DNA of 64,000 nt from JAEINY01 sp942490535 (GTDB taxonomy: Bacteria > Bacteroidota > Bacteroidia > Bacteroidales > Marinilabiliaceae), in the NCBI GenBank assembly GCA_942490535.1, contig CALNXQ010000003.1:62001-126000 (forward strand), given 5' to 3'. Within the stretch, counting starts at the first letter, position 1; every line of letters starts with the position of its first letter. The notes beneath the pieces were generated by a model. That model was not told the DNA's origin and did no database searches. It worked only from the letters and a program-made list of their open reading frames with translations. The position numbers and the translations under genes were made by a program. Positions 26,739 to 35,139 of the stretch are shown in pieces.

Positions 26739-26746
26739 CAAATATA
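26739..26746 (-). promoter_or_regulatory. TATATTTG -7 element of the DHODH-like gene
   Basis: On the minus strand TATATTTG is 35 bp before the chosen ATG at 26704 and inside the coding extension of the longer frame, so it supports the shorter protein. No clean -33 TTTG is present. Confidence 0.4.
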
Positions 26747-26856
26747 ACCAAATCTACCAGAGTAGAAACTGCTCCTTTATTTTTTTACTCCTGCATATAT
26801 TCATCGGCAGCCAATTTGAGGACACAACTAGTCACCTAATGAAAACCAAAGTACTA

Positions 26857-27528
26857 TCAATGATAATTACGATGTCCAAAGATAGAACTCCCCACACGTA
26901 CCATGGTACTTCCTTCATCAATGGCTATTTCAAAATCACCAGACATCCCCATGCTGATCTCTTTGAAACTATCTTGATTACCAAAAACAGTCTGTTTTAA
27001 ATTATCAAAAACAGCCTTCAAGTGAGCAAACTCCTTTCTGATTTGCACTTCATCATCAGTATAGGTGGCCATGCCCATCACACCACACACATCGACATGC
27101 GTAAGTGAATCCACCAGCTCTTCCGTCAAGAACATAACCAACTCCTCTTCCGAAAACCCAAATTTTGTTTCTTCCTCGGCAATATGAACCTGCAATAAAC
27201 AGGGAATTCTCCGTTCACACTTCACGCCTTCTTTCTGCACCACCATCAAGAGTTTCTCCGAGTCAATCCCATGCAGCAATTTCACAAACGGAGCGATGTA
27301 TTTCACCTTATTACTTTGTAGATGGCCAATCATATGCCATTCAATATCCTTTGGCAAACTCTCGTATTTAGCCGCTAACTCCTGCACCTTATTTTCACCA
27401 AATATCCGCTGACCAGCTTCATAGGCTTCCAGGATATCTTCATTGGGCTTGGTTTTGGAAACTGCCACCAGGGTAGCCCTATTTGCAATGAGCTTTTGTA
27501 TATCGCTCAAATTCTCTTTTATCGACAT
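26857..27528 (-). CDS. YggS/PROSC-family pyridoxal-phosphate homeostasis protein
   Basis: PLP-binding TIM-barrel protein that buffers vitamin B6 and amino-acid metabolism. The PLP lysine is K25 in VAVSKTKP. Other family motifs: GENKVQELAAKYE, IEWHMIGHLQSNKVKYI, and SMGMSGDFEIAIDEGSTMVRVGSSIFG, the phosphate-binding part. Length of 223 aa is typical. It stands alone with its own promoter. Its neighbour set (serC, serA) contains a PLP enzyme, which fits but does not prove a functional link. Confidence 0.96.
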   Translation of the reverse strand: MSIKENLSDIQKLIANRATLVAVSKTKPNEDILEAYEAGQRIFGENKVQELAAKYESLPKDIEWHMIGHLQSNKVKYIAPFVKLLHGIDSEKLLMVVQKEGVKCERRIPCLLQVHIAEEETKFGFSEEELVMFLTEELVDSLTHVDVCGVMGMATYTDDEVQIRKEFAHLKAVFDNLKQTVFGNQDSFKEISMGMSGDFEIAIDEGSTMVRVGSSIFGHRNYH

Positions 27529-27547
27529 CTTGAATTCTATTTTGCTA

Positions 27548-27578
27548 CAAAGTTACACATCGGTGGTAGATGTACAAA
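27548..27578 (-). promoter_or_regulatory. Bacteroidota-type promoter of the yggS-like gene
   Basis: On the minus strand TTTG (27578-27575), a 19-bp spacer and TAACTTTG (27555-27548) match TTTG-N19-TAnnTTTG. The -7 element is 20 bp before the ATG. The TTTG box coincides with the T-run of the DUF1015 terminator. Confidence 0.7.
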
Positions 27579-27607
27579 AAAAGCTCCCTTCCATTGAAGA
27601 GAGCTTT
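27575..27607 (-). terminator. Intrinsic terminator after the DUF1015 gene
   Basis: Stem AAAGCTC (27601-27607 as GAGCTTT on the plus strand) with 27580-27586, extended by CTTC/GAAG pairing, followed on the minus strand by T7. Confidence 0.8.
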
Positions 27608-27633
27608 GAATTATTTTAAGAGAATCTCTTTCT

Positions 27634-28884
27634 CTAGTCCAATTTATGAATGGCTAATCCGGAACGTAACTTAGGTTCAAACCAAGTTGTTTTTGGAGGC
27701 ATGATGTTACCAGTATCAGCAATGTTGATCAATTGTTGCATGGAAACCGGATACAATGCAAAAGCAACTTTCATGTCACCTGCATCTACACGCTTTTTCA
27801 ATTCACCCAAACCGCGAATACCACCAATAAAATCGATACGGGTAGACCGACGCAAATCTTCGATTCCTAACATCTTATCTAAAACAAGATCGGAAAGGAT
27901 AGTAACATCCAATACGCCAATTGGATCATTATCATCATAAGTACCCTGCTTCGCATTCAATTTGTACCATTTTCCTTCCAGGTACATGCTAAATTCGTGC
28001 AATTGAGCCGGACGATAAATCTCTTCACCCATAGAAGTTACTTCGAATACACCTGCCAGTTTAGACAACAACTCTTCCGAAGTTAATCCGTTCAAGTCTT
28101 TTACGGCACGGTTATAATCAATAATTTTCAGTTGATTATCGGGGAAATGAACCGCCATGAAAAAGTTATACTCCTCATCACCGGTGTGATTTGGATTTTG
28201 TCCTTTCTTCTCTTCTCCAATGCGAGCAGCTGCGGCAGTACGGTGGTGACCATCGGCCACATAAGTAGCTGGCACTTTAGTGGCAAAAAGCTCTTCGATA
28301 CGGGCATTAGTAGCAGCATCATTGATTACCCACAGATGGTGACCAAAGCCATCCTCTGCCACAAAATCATAATCTGCTTCCTGATTTTTTACGATACTTT
28401 CAACAATTTCGTCAATTTCAGGTACGGCCTTATAAGAAAAGAATACCGGCTCAATATTGGCATTCAGATAACGCGTCAAAATCATGCGATCTTCCTCTTT
28501 ATCCGGACGAGTCAACTCATGCTTTTTGATGATACCGTTATTGTAATCTTCACAAGCAGCTCCACCAACAATACCATACTGGGTACGCCCATCCATGGTT
28601 TGCGCATAGATGTAAAATTTAGCTACTTCATCCTGTACTAAATAACCTTTTTCCTGAAATGCCTTCAAGTTCTCAACCGACTTGTTATACACTATTTCTG
28701 AGTGAATATCGGTCCCCTCCGGACAATCAATCTCCGCTCTGGTAATGTGTAGCAAAGAGCAATCTTTGCCTTTAGCCATTTCAGCAGCTTCTTCGCTATT
28801 CATCACATCATATGGCAAACAGGCCAAATCTTTAGCTACTTCTTTAGGAGGTCTAAGTCCTTTAAACGGTTTTACAATAGCCAT
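27634..28884 (-). CDS. DUF1015 family protein linked to serine biosynthesis genes
   Basis: 416-aa cytoplasmic protein of the DUF1015 family, function not established to my knowledge. Family marks: MAIVKPFKGLRPPKE with PYDVMNSEEA at the N-terminus, the region YVADGHHRTAAAARI, and an SRT-like IDFIGG segment near the C-terminus. The HHRT part resembles ParB/Srx-type nucleotide-dependent domains. It lies 33 bp after serA and is in the order serC-serA-DUF1015, which I recall from other bacteria; a role in serine or phosphoserine metabolism is therefore a fair inference. Confidence 0.9.
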   Translation of the reverse strand: MAIVKPFKGLRPPKEVAKDLACLPYDVMNSEEAAEMAKGKDCSLLHITRAEIDCPEGTDIHSEIVYNKSVENLKAFQEKGYLVQDEVAKFYIYAQTMDGRTQYGIVGGAACEDYNNGIIKKHELTRPDKEEDRMILTRYLNANIEPVFFSYKAVPEIDEIVESIVKNQEADYDFVAEDGFGHHLWVINDAATNARIEELFATKVPATYVADGHHRTAAAARIGEEKKGQNPNHTGDEEYNFFMAVHFPDNQLKIIDYNRAVKDLNGLTSEELLSKLAGVFEVTSMGEEIYRPAQLHEFSMYLEGKWYKLNAKQGTYDDNDPIGVLDVTILSDLVLDKMLGIEDLRRSTRIDFIGGIRGLGELKKRVDAGDMKVAFALYPVSMQQLINIADTGNIMPPKTTWFEPKLRSGLAIHKLD

Positions 28885-28917
28885 TTTGTTATACTAAAAT
28901 AAGGATTAATACTGTTA

Positions 28918-29841
28918 TTATTTATTTACTTTGAAGGTTTCATCGCCAGTCGCAAAAAAACCACATATTTGATTGGCTGCTGCTACTCCGGCATTAATAT
29001 TGGCCTCTGCAGTTTGAGCACCCATTTTCTTCGGTGTAAAAAAGAAACGTCCTTCAAAATTTGTTTCAAATTCGGCTTTACAATCAGGAGCAATGTCAGA
29101 GATGTATTTGAAGTCCGGACGATCCGTCATTACTTTCAAAATTTCTTCTTCGTGAATCACTTCTTTACGAGCCGTATTCACCAACACGGCACCCTTAGGC
29201 ATCGAAGTCAGCAAGTCATAATTGATGGACTTTTTGGTTTTGTCGTTAGCCGGGATGTGTAAAGAGATATAATGACAGGTTTTATACAGTTCTTCAACGG
29301 TTTTAACCGGTGTGATGCCTGCTGCGGCAATAACTTCATCAGCCACAAAGGGATCAAAGGCATAAATCTCCATGCCAAAACCTTTGGCAATTTCAGCCAC
29401 ATAGTGCCCCACATTACCATAAGCATGTATCCCCAGTTTTTTACCACGCAATTCTATTCCGGCAGAACCATTGTAACTATTACGCGCCATAAAAACCATC
29501 ATTCCCAGCACCAGTTCAGCCACTGCATTCGAGTTCTGCCCCGGGGTATTCATCGCTACAATCCCTTTTTCAGTACAAGCATCCAAATCCAGATTATCAT
29601 ATCCGGCACCCGCACGCACCACAATTTTCAACTCTGGTGCAGCCTCAATAACTTCACGCGTAATAAGATCAGAACGTACAATAATAGCATGCACATCTTT
29701 TACGGCCTCCAACAACTGCGACTTATCCGTGTATTTTTCCAATAACGCAAATTCATGACCAGCACCTGTAACAATTTGTTTAATTTGATCAACAGCTGCT
29801 TTAGCAAATGGCTTGTCGGTAGCGACCAATATTTTTTTCAT
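28918..29841 (-). CDS. serA: D-3-phosphoglycerate dehydrogenase, Lys-type active site
   Basis: First enzyme of serine synthesis: oxidises 3-phosphoglycerate with NAD. N-terminal substrate domain, then AGAGYDNLDLDA, Rossmann fold with LGIHAYGNVGHYVAEI, ISLHIPANDKTK and NTARKEVIHEEEIL (catalytic Arg). The usual catalytic His in TPHxGAxT is replaced by Lys in FFTPKKMGAQTAEAN. A Lys at this site is known in a few type III PGDHs such as the Entamoeba enzyme, so activity is still likely. At 307 aa it lacks the ACT domain, so no serine feedback of that type. It lies after serC with a terminator-like hairpin in between. Confidence 0.93.
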   Translation of the reverse strand: MKKILVATDKPFAKAAVDQIKQIVTGAGHEFALLEKYTDKSQLLEAVKDVHAIIVRSDLITREVIEAAPELKIVVRAGAGYDNLDLDACTEKGIVAMNTPGQNSNAVAELVLGMMVFMARNSYNGSAGIELRGKKLGIHAYGNVGHYVAEIAKGFGMEIYAFDPFVADEVIAAAGITPVKTVEELYKTCHYISLHIPANDKTKKSINYDLLTSMPKGAVLVNTARKEVIHEEEILKVMTDRPDFKYISDIAPDCKAEFETNFEGRFFFTPKKMGAQTAEANINAGVAAANQICGFFATGDETFKVNK

Positions 29842-29860
29842 GTTTGATGTTTTTTATGGG

Positions 29861-29890
29861 AGTAAAAAAAGTAAGCCCCAGAAGGGGCTC
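29861..29890 (-). terminator. Hairpin with T-run between serC and serA
   Basis: Arms AGCCCC (29874-29879) and GGGGCT (29884-29889) with a 4-base loop, followed on the minus strand by TTACTTTTTTTACT. It ends about 20 bp before the serA ATG at 29841, so it may attenuate serA and DUF1015 relative to serC. Confidence 0.75.
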
Positions 29891-29915
29891 ACTGCGGATA
29901 AAAATATTCTGATTC

Positions 29916-30986
29916 TTAATGTTTCGCTGCAAATTCTTTCATGCAATCCACCATGGCCTGAATGCTCTCTTTTGGCATGGCATTGTAAGTTGATGCACGG
30001 AATCCACCAACAGAACGGTGACCTTTAATACCACTCATTCCTCTGGAAGTTGCCAAGTCGTAAAAATCTTTCTCCAACTCTTTGTATTCATCGTTCATAA
30101 TGAAACAAATATTCATCAAAGAACGATCTTCTTGATCCGCAACAGTCGCTTTAAACATCTTGTTACGATCAATCTCGTTATACAAAATATCAGCTTTTTC
30201 GATGTTAATTTTCTCCATTGCTGAAACACCACCCATTTCCTTCAACCACTTCAATGTTTGCAACGCAGAGAAAATTGGAAATACCGGTGGTGTATTGAAC
30301 ATTGAACCACCTTCAATATGCGTGCGGTAATCCAACATTGTAGGAATGTGACGATCCACTTTTCCTAGGGCATCCTTTTTCACAATCACAAAGGTAACAC
30401 CAGCAGGTGCCAGGTTTTTCTGAGCACCTCCGTAAATTAATGTATATTTAGAAATATCCACCGGACGCGAGAAAATATCCGAAGACATATCAGCTACCAA
30501 AGGCACATTTACATCCAAATCCTTTTTGATCTCAGTACCATAAATCGTGTTATTGGTTGTGATGTGAAAATAATCCGCATCAGAAGGGATTACATAGTCC
30601 TTAGGAACATAGTTATAAAGTGTATCCTTTGACGAAGCCACTTCTACTACTTCCCCAAATCCTTTGGCTTCTTTCAACGCTTTATTAGCCCAGGTACCTG
30701 TATTCAAATAAGCCGCCTTTTTTGCCAATAAGTTATAAGGAACCATGCAGAATTGGAGACTTGCACCACCACCTAGAAACAATACTTCGTAACCAGCCGG
30801 AATATCCAATAATTCTTTAAACAAAGCCTGCGCTTCATCCATAACGGCCACAAATTCTTTATCACGATGGGAAACTTCTAATAAAGACAGTCCAGTTCCG
30901 GCGAAATTCAATACCGCATCGGCTGAATTTTTAATGGTAGAATCAGGCAAAATTGAAGGCCCTGCTGAAAAATTATGCTTCTTCAT
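29916..30986 (-). CDS. serC: Phosphoserine aminotransferase
   Basis: PLP aminotransferase converting 3-phosphohydroxypyruvate to phosphoserine (and 4-phosphohydroxythreonine in PLP synthesis). Visible motifs: NFSAGPSILPDSTIKNSA at the N-terminus, LFLGGGASLQFCMVPYN, DMSSDIFSRPVDIS, and the PLP lysine in YGGAQKNLAPAGVT (about residue 190). C-terminal GIKGHRSVGGFRASTYNAM is typical. Length of 356 aa is normal. It heads the serC-serA-DUF1015 order. The 282-bp region upstream shows no obvious riboswitch. Confidence 0.97.
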   Translation of the reverse strand: MKKHNFSAGPSILPDSTIKNSADAVLNFAGTGLSLLEVSHRDKEFVAVMDEAQALFKELLDIPAGYEVLFLGGGASLQFCMVPYNLLAKKAAYLNTGTWANKALKEAKGFGEVVEVASSKDTLYNYVPKDYVIPSDADYFHITTNNTIYGTEIKKDLDVNVPLVADMSSDIFSRPVDISKYTLIYGGAQKNLAPAGVTFVIVKKDALGKVDRHIPTMLDYRTHIEGGSMFNTPPVFPIFSALQTLKWLKEMGGVSAMEKINIEKADILYNEIDRNKMFKATVADQEDRSLMNICFIMNDEYKELEKDFYDLATSRGMSGIKGHRSVGGFRASTYNAMPKESIQAMVDCMKEFAAKH

Positions 30987-31268
30987 TTTTTTAAATTTAT
31001 GATACTTGTTTTGATTAATGCTCTTAAACCACGAGTCTAAAATTATGAAATATCTATTTCATACCCCACAAAAAACAGTAAAATATAACTTTCAATCTGT
31101 AGGCAATCAATCGGAAATTGTGTCAATCAATCACCAGTTACTCACACATAACCACCACCACTCATCTCTCTACTAGCTCCTTAACTAACAACATCCAAAA
31201 CTCTCAAAAAGCATGATAATTGTCAGTGTTTGTGTGAATATTATATAATACAGCAAAAGGGTACCAAA

Positions 31269-32351
31269 TTAGATAAAAGGCACTTTAACAACTCTCGCCT
31301 TTAATTTCCGATTACGAACCTTGATAAAAATCTCAGTATCAAACTTTGTATATCCTTTATTTAAATACCCCATTCCAATTCCCTTACCTAAAACGGGCGA
31401 TTGAGTTCCGGAAGTAACACGTCCAATTATTTCATCGTTTTCATTAACGATTTCATAATCCTTGCGTGGAATACCACGATCGATCATTTCGAAACCACGA
31501 AGGCGCTTGGACACTCCCTCTTCTTTCAGTTTCAACATGTAATCTTTATCGATGAACGATTTATGGTCCACAAACTTCGTGATCCATCCTAATCCTGCCT
31601 CGATTGGTGAAGTTGTATCATCAATATCATTCCCATATAAACAGAAACCCATTTCCAGACGCAAGGTATCACGAGCGGCTAAACCGATAGGTAGAATACC
31701 AGACTCTTCTCCAGCTTCAAAAATAGCGTTCCAAAGCTTGGGGCCATCTGCATTGTACATGTACAATTCAAAACCACCTGCTCCGGTATATCCCGTATTT
31801 GAAATAATCACATTTTCAACACCAGCAAAAGTACCTGTCACAAAGGAGTAATATTCAATTTCGGATAAATTAACATCGGTTAATTTCTGTAATACCTCAA
31901 TGGCTTTAGGCCCTTGAATGGCCAATTGAGAAATGGCATCGCTGGCATTTTCCAACTCAGCGCCCATTGTGTTTTGCTCATTACACCATGCCCAGTCTTT
32001 CTCAATATTCGACGCATTTACTACCAGCAAATACTTTTCTTCCTCATATTTGTAAACTAACAAATCGTCTACAATACCACCCTTACCATTCGGAAAACAA
32101 GAATACTGCGCTTTACCAACATGCAATACACTTGCATCATTAGAGGTTACTTTTTGCACAAACTCCAATGCTTTAGGACCTTTCACCCAAAACTCACCCA
32201 TGTGCGACACATCAAATACACCCACTCCATTTCGAACATTCATGTGCTCGTTATTAATACCAGAGTATTCTATAGGCATCTCAAATCCTGCAAAAGGAAC
32301 CATCTTTGCACCGCAAGATGTATGAAACTCGAAAAATGCAGTTTTTTTCAT
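31269..32351 (-). CDS. gcvT: Aminomethyltransferase (glycine cleavage T protein)
   Basis: Tetrahydrofolate-dependent T protein of the glycine cleavage complex. MPIEYSGINNEHMNVRNGVGVFDVSHMGEFWVKG is the folate-binding start, followed by TGYTGAGGFELYM and GLAARDTLRLEMGFCLYGND, all core family motifs. Length of 360 aa is standard. The other parts (P, H, L proteins) are not in the window. Sits beside serine synthesis genes, fitting one-carbon metabolism. A TACATTTG -7-like element with TTTG 17 bp upstream lies at 32431-32459. Confidence 0.97.
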   Translation of the reverse strand: MKKTAFFEFHTSCGAKMVPFAGFEMPIEYSGINNEHMNVRNGVGVFDVSHMGEFWVKGPKALEFVQKVTSNDASVLHVGKAQYSCFPNGKGGIVDDLLVYKYEEEKYLLVVNASNIEKDWAWCNEQNTMGAELENASDAISQLAIQGPKAIEVLQKLTDVNLSEIEYYSFVTGTFAGVENVIISNTGYTGAGGFELYMYNADGPKLWNAIFEAGEESGILPIGLAARDTLRLEMGFCLYGNDIDDTTSPIEAGLGWITKFVDHKSFIDKDYMLKLKEEGVSKRLRGFEMIDRGIPRKDYEIVNENDEIIGRVTSGTQSPVLGKGIGMGYLNKGYTKFDTEIFIKVRNRKLKARVVKVPFI

Positions 32352-32430
32352 TTTATTAACTGTTTGTGATATTGTAAAAACCTTGACAACACAATAGATA
32401 CATATTTTAAAATGTTCTATTGATTCTGAA

Positions 32431-32459
32431 CAAATGTAAAAAAATAATTAAGTGGCAAA
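32431..32459 (-). promoter_or_regulatory. Putative gcvT promoter
   Basis: On the minus strand TTTG (32459-32456), a 17-bp spacer and TACATTTG (32438-32431). Spacing is two bases shorter than the common form. It lies 80 bp before the gcvT start. I see no glycine-riboswitch-like folding in this short leader. Confidence 0.45.
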
Positions 32460-32540
32460 AAATGATAATTATTGTCTTAGAAAGCTAATAAATATCATCT
32501 GGCAATGATTGATTATTAGTCTGAATTCGACAAAAAAGGT

Positions 32541-32548
32541 TAAATTTG
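32541..32548 (+). promoter_or_regulatory. TAAATTTG -7 element before the Hpt gene
   Basis: TAAATTTG lies 46 bp before the Hpt ATG at 32595. No clear -33 TTTG at 19 bp. Confidence 0.35.
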
Positions 32549-32594
32549 TCTATATTTTTGTATTTTACAGGCTCATTCCTAAAAACAATCAACC

Positions 32595-33071
32595 ATGCCT
32601 AATCAGTATAAATACATTGACTTAAGCTACTTAGAAAGTATCTCAGAAGGCAATAGTGACATCATTAATGAGTTGATCACCATCTTTATTGAGCAGGTTC
32701 CTGAATTCACTGAAGGCTTTGCAGAAGGGCTAACTCATAAAGATTGGTCAAAAATTGCAGCAGTTGCTCATAAAGCCAAATCATCGGTGATGTCCATGGG
32801 TATTAACAACCTTGGCAGCAATGATTTGAAAAATTTAGAGTTACTTGCTAAGCAATTACGGGTTGATGAATTAGTGACACTAAACGACACATCGGTTAAA
32901 AGCGTTGAAGAACTTGAGAAATTAAGAAAAAATCTGGAAAGCTATCCCATCGATCGAAAGAATTGGATCCTGGAAAATAAAAATGAGTTGAAAATTAAAG
33001 AATTAATTGATATATTTAATATAACCTGCACCGAAGCCATTAAAGAATTGAACCAAGTCTTAGACAATTAA
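32595..33071 (+). CDS. Hpt (histidine phosphotransfer) domain protein
   Basis: 158-aa phosphotransfer protein. The Hpt helix has VAHKAKSSVMSMG with the phospho-accepting His at residue 59, and the next helix LKNLELLAKQ fits the four-helix bundle. After residue 110 there is a coiled helical tail. As a separate Hpt protein it could shuttle phosphate between a hybrid kinase and a receiver elsewhere. It precedes the STAS gene by 12 bp, so the two are one transcript, and the PP2C gene follows. Confidence 0.92.
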   Translation: MPNQYKYIDLSYLESISEGNSDIINELITIFIEQVPEFTEGFAEGLTHKDWSKIAAVAHKAKSSVMSMGINNLGSNDLKNLELLAKQLRVDELVTLNDTSVKSVEELEKLRKNLESYPIDRKNWILENKNELKIKELIDIFNITCTEAIKELNQVLDN

Positions 33072-33083
33072 AATTCATATCAT

Positions 33084-33410
33084 ATGTTGGAACTAAAGGA
33101 ACAAAACGGGCTGATCATCGGTAGTTTGTCTGAAACAAACAGACTAAATGCCGCAGTTGCACCGGATGTAAAGTCACAACTTACAGAAGTGTTGTCGTCC
33201 ACAGGAGCCAGAATGGTTCTTAACTTGTCAAATATCAAATTTATTGATAGTACGGGTATTGGAACCCTCATCAGTGCTCTTAAAACAGCCAGGGAAAACA
33301 ATGGAACGTTCCAGCTATGTGCCCTGCAGAAGGAAGTCATGAACCTAATCGTACTGATGAAACTAGACAAGGTTTTTGATATTTTCCCAGATGAATCAAC
33401 TGCCGGCTAA
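33084..33410 (+). CDS. STAS-domain anti-sigma factor antagonist-like protein
   Basis: 108-aa SpoIIAA/RsbV-like protein. The phosphorylation site loop is FIDSTGIGTLISAL with the candidate Ser at residue 56. The N- and C-terminal beta/alpha parts fit the STAS fold. It lies between an Hpt gene and, after a terminator, a PP2C phosphatase gene, a set that fits a partner-switching or phosphate-controlled signalling unit. No serine kinase (RsbW/SpoIIAB-like) is adjacent. Confidence 0.92.
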   Translation: MLELKEQNGLIIGSLSETNRLNAAVAPDVKSQLTEVLSSTGARMVLNLSNIKFIDSTGIGTLISALKTARENNGTFQLCALQKEVMNLIVLMKLDKVFDIFPDESTAG

Positions 33411-33435
33411 AAACATCATACAATAACTAAAATAT

Positions 33436-33458
33436 AGCCGCATCACAGCGGCTTTTTT
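33436..33458 (+). terminator. Intrinsic terminator after the STAS gene
   Basis: 6-bp perfect arms AGCCGC (33436-33441) and GCGGCT (33448-33453) with a 6-base loop, then T6. It ends about 45 bp before the PP2C ATG. Confidence 0.85.
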
Positions 33459-33504
33459 ATTGCCTTCAGCTTCCTTTCTTTATACCTTTATAAAAAAGGG
33501 AGTT

Positions 33505-35139
33505 ATGATTATTTCACACATCCGTTTTTTAATCCTGGACACCTCGCATCCAGCGAATGAACTAATTCCTTTCTTATTAAGAAAGGAACACATCATTGTA
33601 TCTACGACCCATAATTACCCATCCTTTTTACACTCCCTGAAACATGTTTTGTATGATGCGATTATTTTAATTGGCTCCGCCGATCACATAAAAGCCAATC
33701 ACTACCTAAATAAAGCACGTCAATTCCCGGAATATCATCGCACACCACTCTTCGTGTTTTCGCCTGGAGCAGATCCAGATTCTGTTGTTCTGTTATTTAA
33801 AGAAGGGGCTGATGATATTTATTTCAACCTCCCCAACCGAAAACTAATCCATGAAAAATTGAAAAGTTTAATACGTCGGGTGGAAACCAAAAAAGTACCT
33901 GAACTCAGAGAACCAGATGCACACAACAGTAAATTACTTCACCAGATCATCATTATCGAAGATAAAGACAACCCACAACCATTGCCTGTAAAAAAACTAC
34001 ATCAGGATATAAAACTCGTCCACTGTCCCACCAGTTTATATTTATGGATGTACCAACATTGGGCCACAGCCCTATTAATCCACCTGAATTGCAATTGGGC
34101 CACCCAGCAAATGAAAAAAATAAAATCCATCTGCAAAAATAAAGAGATTCTATTAATCCTACTGATGCCCGATGGCAAACTCACACTTGACCAGGAAAAA
34201 TTCGTGCAGCAATTTGCCGATGCCATCATCTATTCTGGGATATCGGATGCATTTACAGTATTCCAGATTAATGCGCATTTGAACCGCGAAATCATACTCC
34301 GAAGAAAATACTTGAATGCCTTATCAGAAGCGGCACATAAAAGTCCCATGCACACAACTGATCACTATGAGGAAAATAATAACAACATCCGATTATCTAT
34401 TCTTCACAAACCCTATGAACAAACACCGGGTGGGGATTTCTATGAAGTCTTTGAGCCCAACGATCAATACCGCATTATAATTTATGGCGATGTGATGGGC
34501 AAAAAATGGGGTGCCTGGTTATTTGTGCAAGCTTTCACGGGTTATGTACACAGTACCATCAAAGCACTCACCACTTGGTTTTTTCCGCAGTTCCTGGAAC
34601 ACCCTTCTGAGGCATTGAGTATCATTAATCATTTTATATACAAAGATTTTCAATGGTCAGATGTATTTACCACAATGAGCATCATTGTACTGGATTTATA
34701 CAATTCTAAATTAAAAATTTCTTCCGCTGGCAACCTCTATCCCATTTATAGTAACCATCAGCTCAATAAATGCTCGGCCATAAATATTAGCGGACCACTT
34801 TTAGGTGTTGTGGAAAAACCAGCCTTCTCCGAAACCGAAATCAGCCTGAACCATGGCGATAAACTCATTTTTTATACTGATGGCTATTCTGAAGCAATCA
34901 ATAGTAAAACCGGAGAAATAATAGGCGATGATCCGTTACTAAAACTGATTAAGCTCTGCAAAAGGAAGGAATGCATTTCCCCTGTGAATTTCGAAAAGCG
35001 ATTGCGCAAAGAGCACCACATTGCAAAATTTAATGATGACCGAACCCTGGTTATTATTTCGAAGAGTCATCTTCACTTTCTACCACCACACCAAGTCAAA
35101 CGCTACCGCAGCCATCCAAAAATAAAATCAACCTCTTAA
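33505..35139 (+). CDS. SpoIIE/PP2C-type serine phosphatase with degenerate receiver N-terminus
   Basis: 544-aa protein. Residues 1 to about 130 look like a response-regulator receiver that has lost the phospho-accepting Asp (YDAIILIGSADH, where family members have an Asp) and the conserved Lys (GADDIYFNLPNR). A second alpha/beta region runs to about 280. The PP2C/SpoIIE phosphatase follows: PGGDFYEV near residue 309, YGDVMGKK near 327, FYTDGYSEA and DDRTLVIIS, the metal-binding acidic residues. It probably dephosphorylates a STAS protein, the neighbour at 33084 being the obvious candidate. ATG 33505 is chosen over 33460 because the earlier frame start lies inside the terminator region and AAAGGG precedes 33505. 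Confidence 0.85.
   Translation: MIISHIRFLILDTSHPANELIPFLLRKEHIIVSTTHNYPSFLHSLKHVLYDAIILIGSADHIKANHYLNKARQFPEYHRTPLFVFSPGADPDSVVLLFKEGADDIYFNLPNRKLIHEKLKSLIRRVETKKVPELREPDAHNSKLLHQIIIIEDKDNPQPLPVKKLHQDIKLVHCPTSLYLWMYQHWATALLIHLNCNWATQQMKKIKSICKNKEILLILLMPDGKLTLDQEKFVQQFADAIIYSGISDAFTVFQINAHLNREIILRRKYLNALSEAAHKSPMHTTDHYEENNNNIRLSILHKPYEQTPGGDFYEVFEPNDQYRIIIYGDVMGKKWGAWLFVQAFTGYVHSTIKALTTWFFPQFLEHPSEALSIINHFIYKDFQWSDVFTTMSIIVLDLYNSKLKISSAGNLYPIYSNHQLNKCSAINISGPLLGVVEKPAFSETEISLNHGDKLIFYTDGYSEAINSKTGEIIGDDPLLKLIKLCKRKECISPVNFEKRLRKEHHIAKFNDDRTLVIISKSHLHFLPPHQVKRYRSHPKIKSTS

Noticed and set aside
28132..28641. 169-codon plus-strand frame
   Set aside because: Antisense shadow of the DUF1015 gene.
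29272..29745. 157-codon plus-strand frame
   Set aside because: Antisense shadow of serA.
30987..31268. Possible riboswitch or leader upstream of serC
   Set aside because: I found no conserved fold, long stem or T-run to support one in this 282-bp A/T-rich gap.
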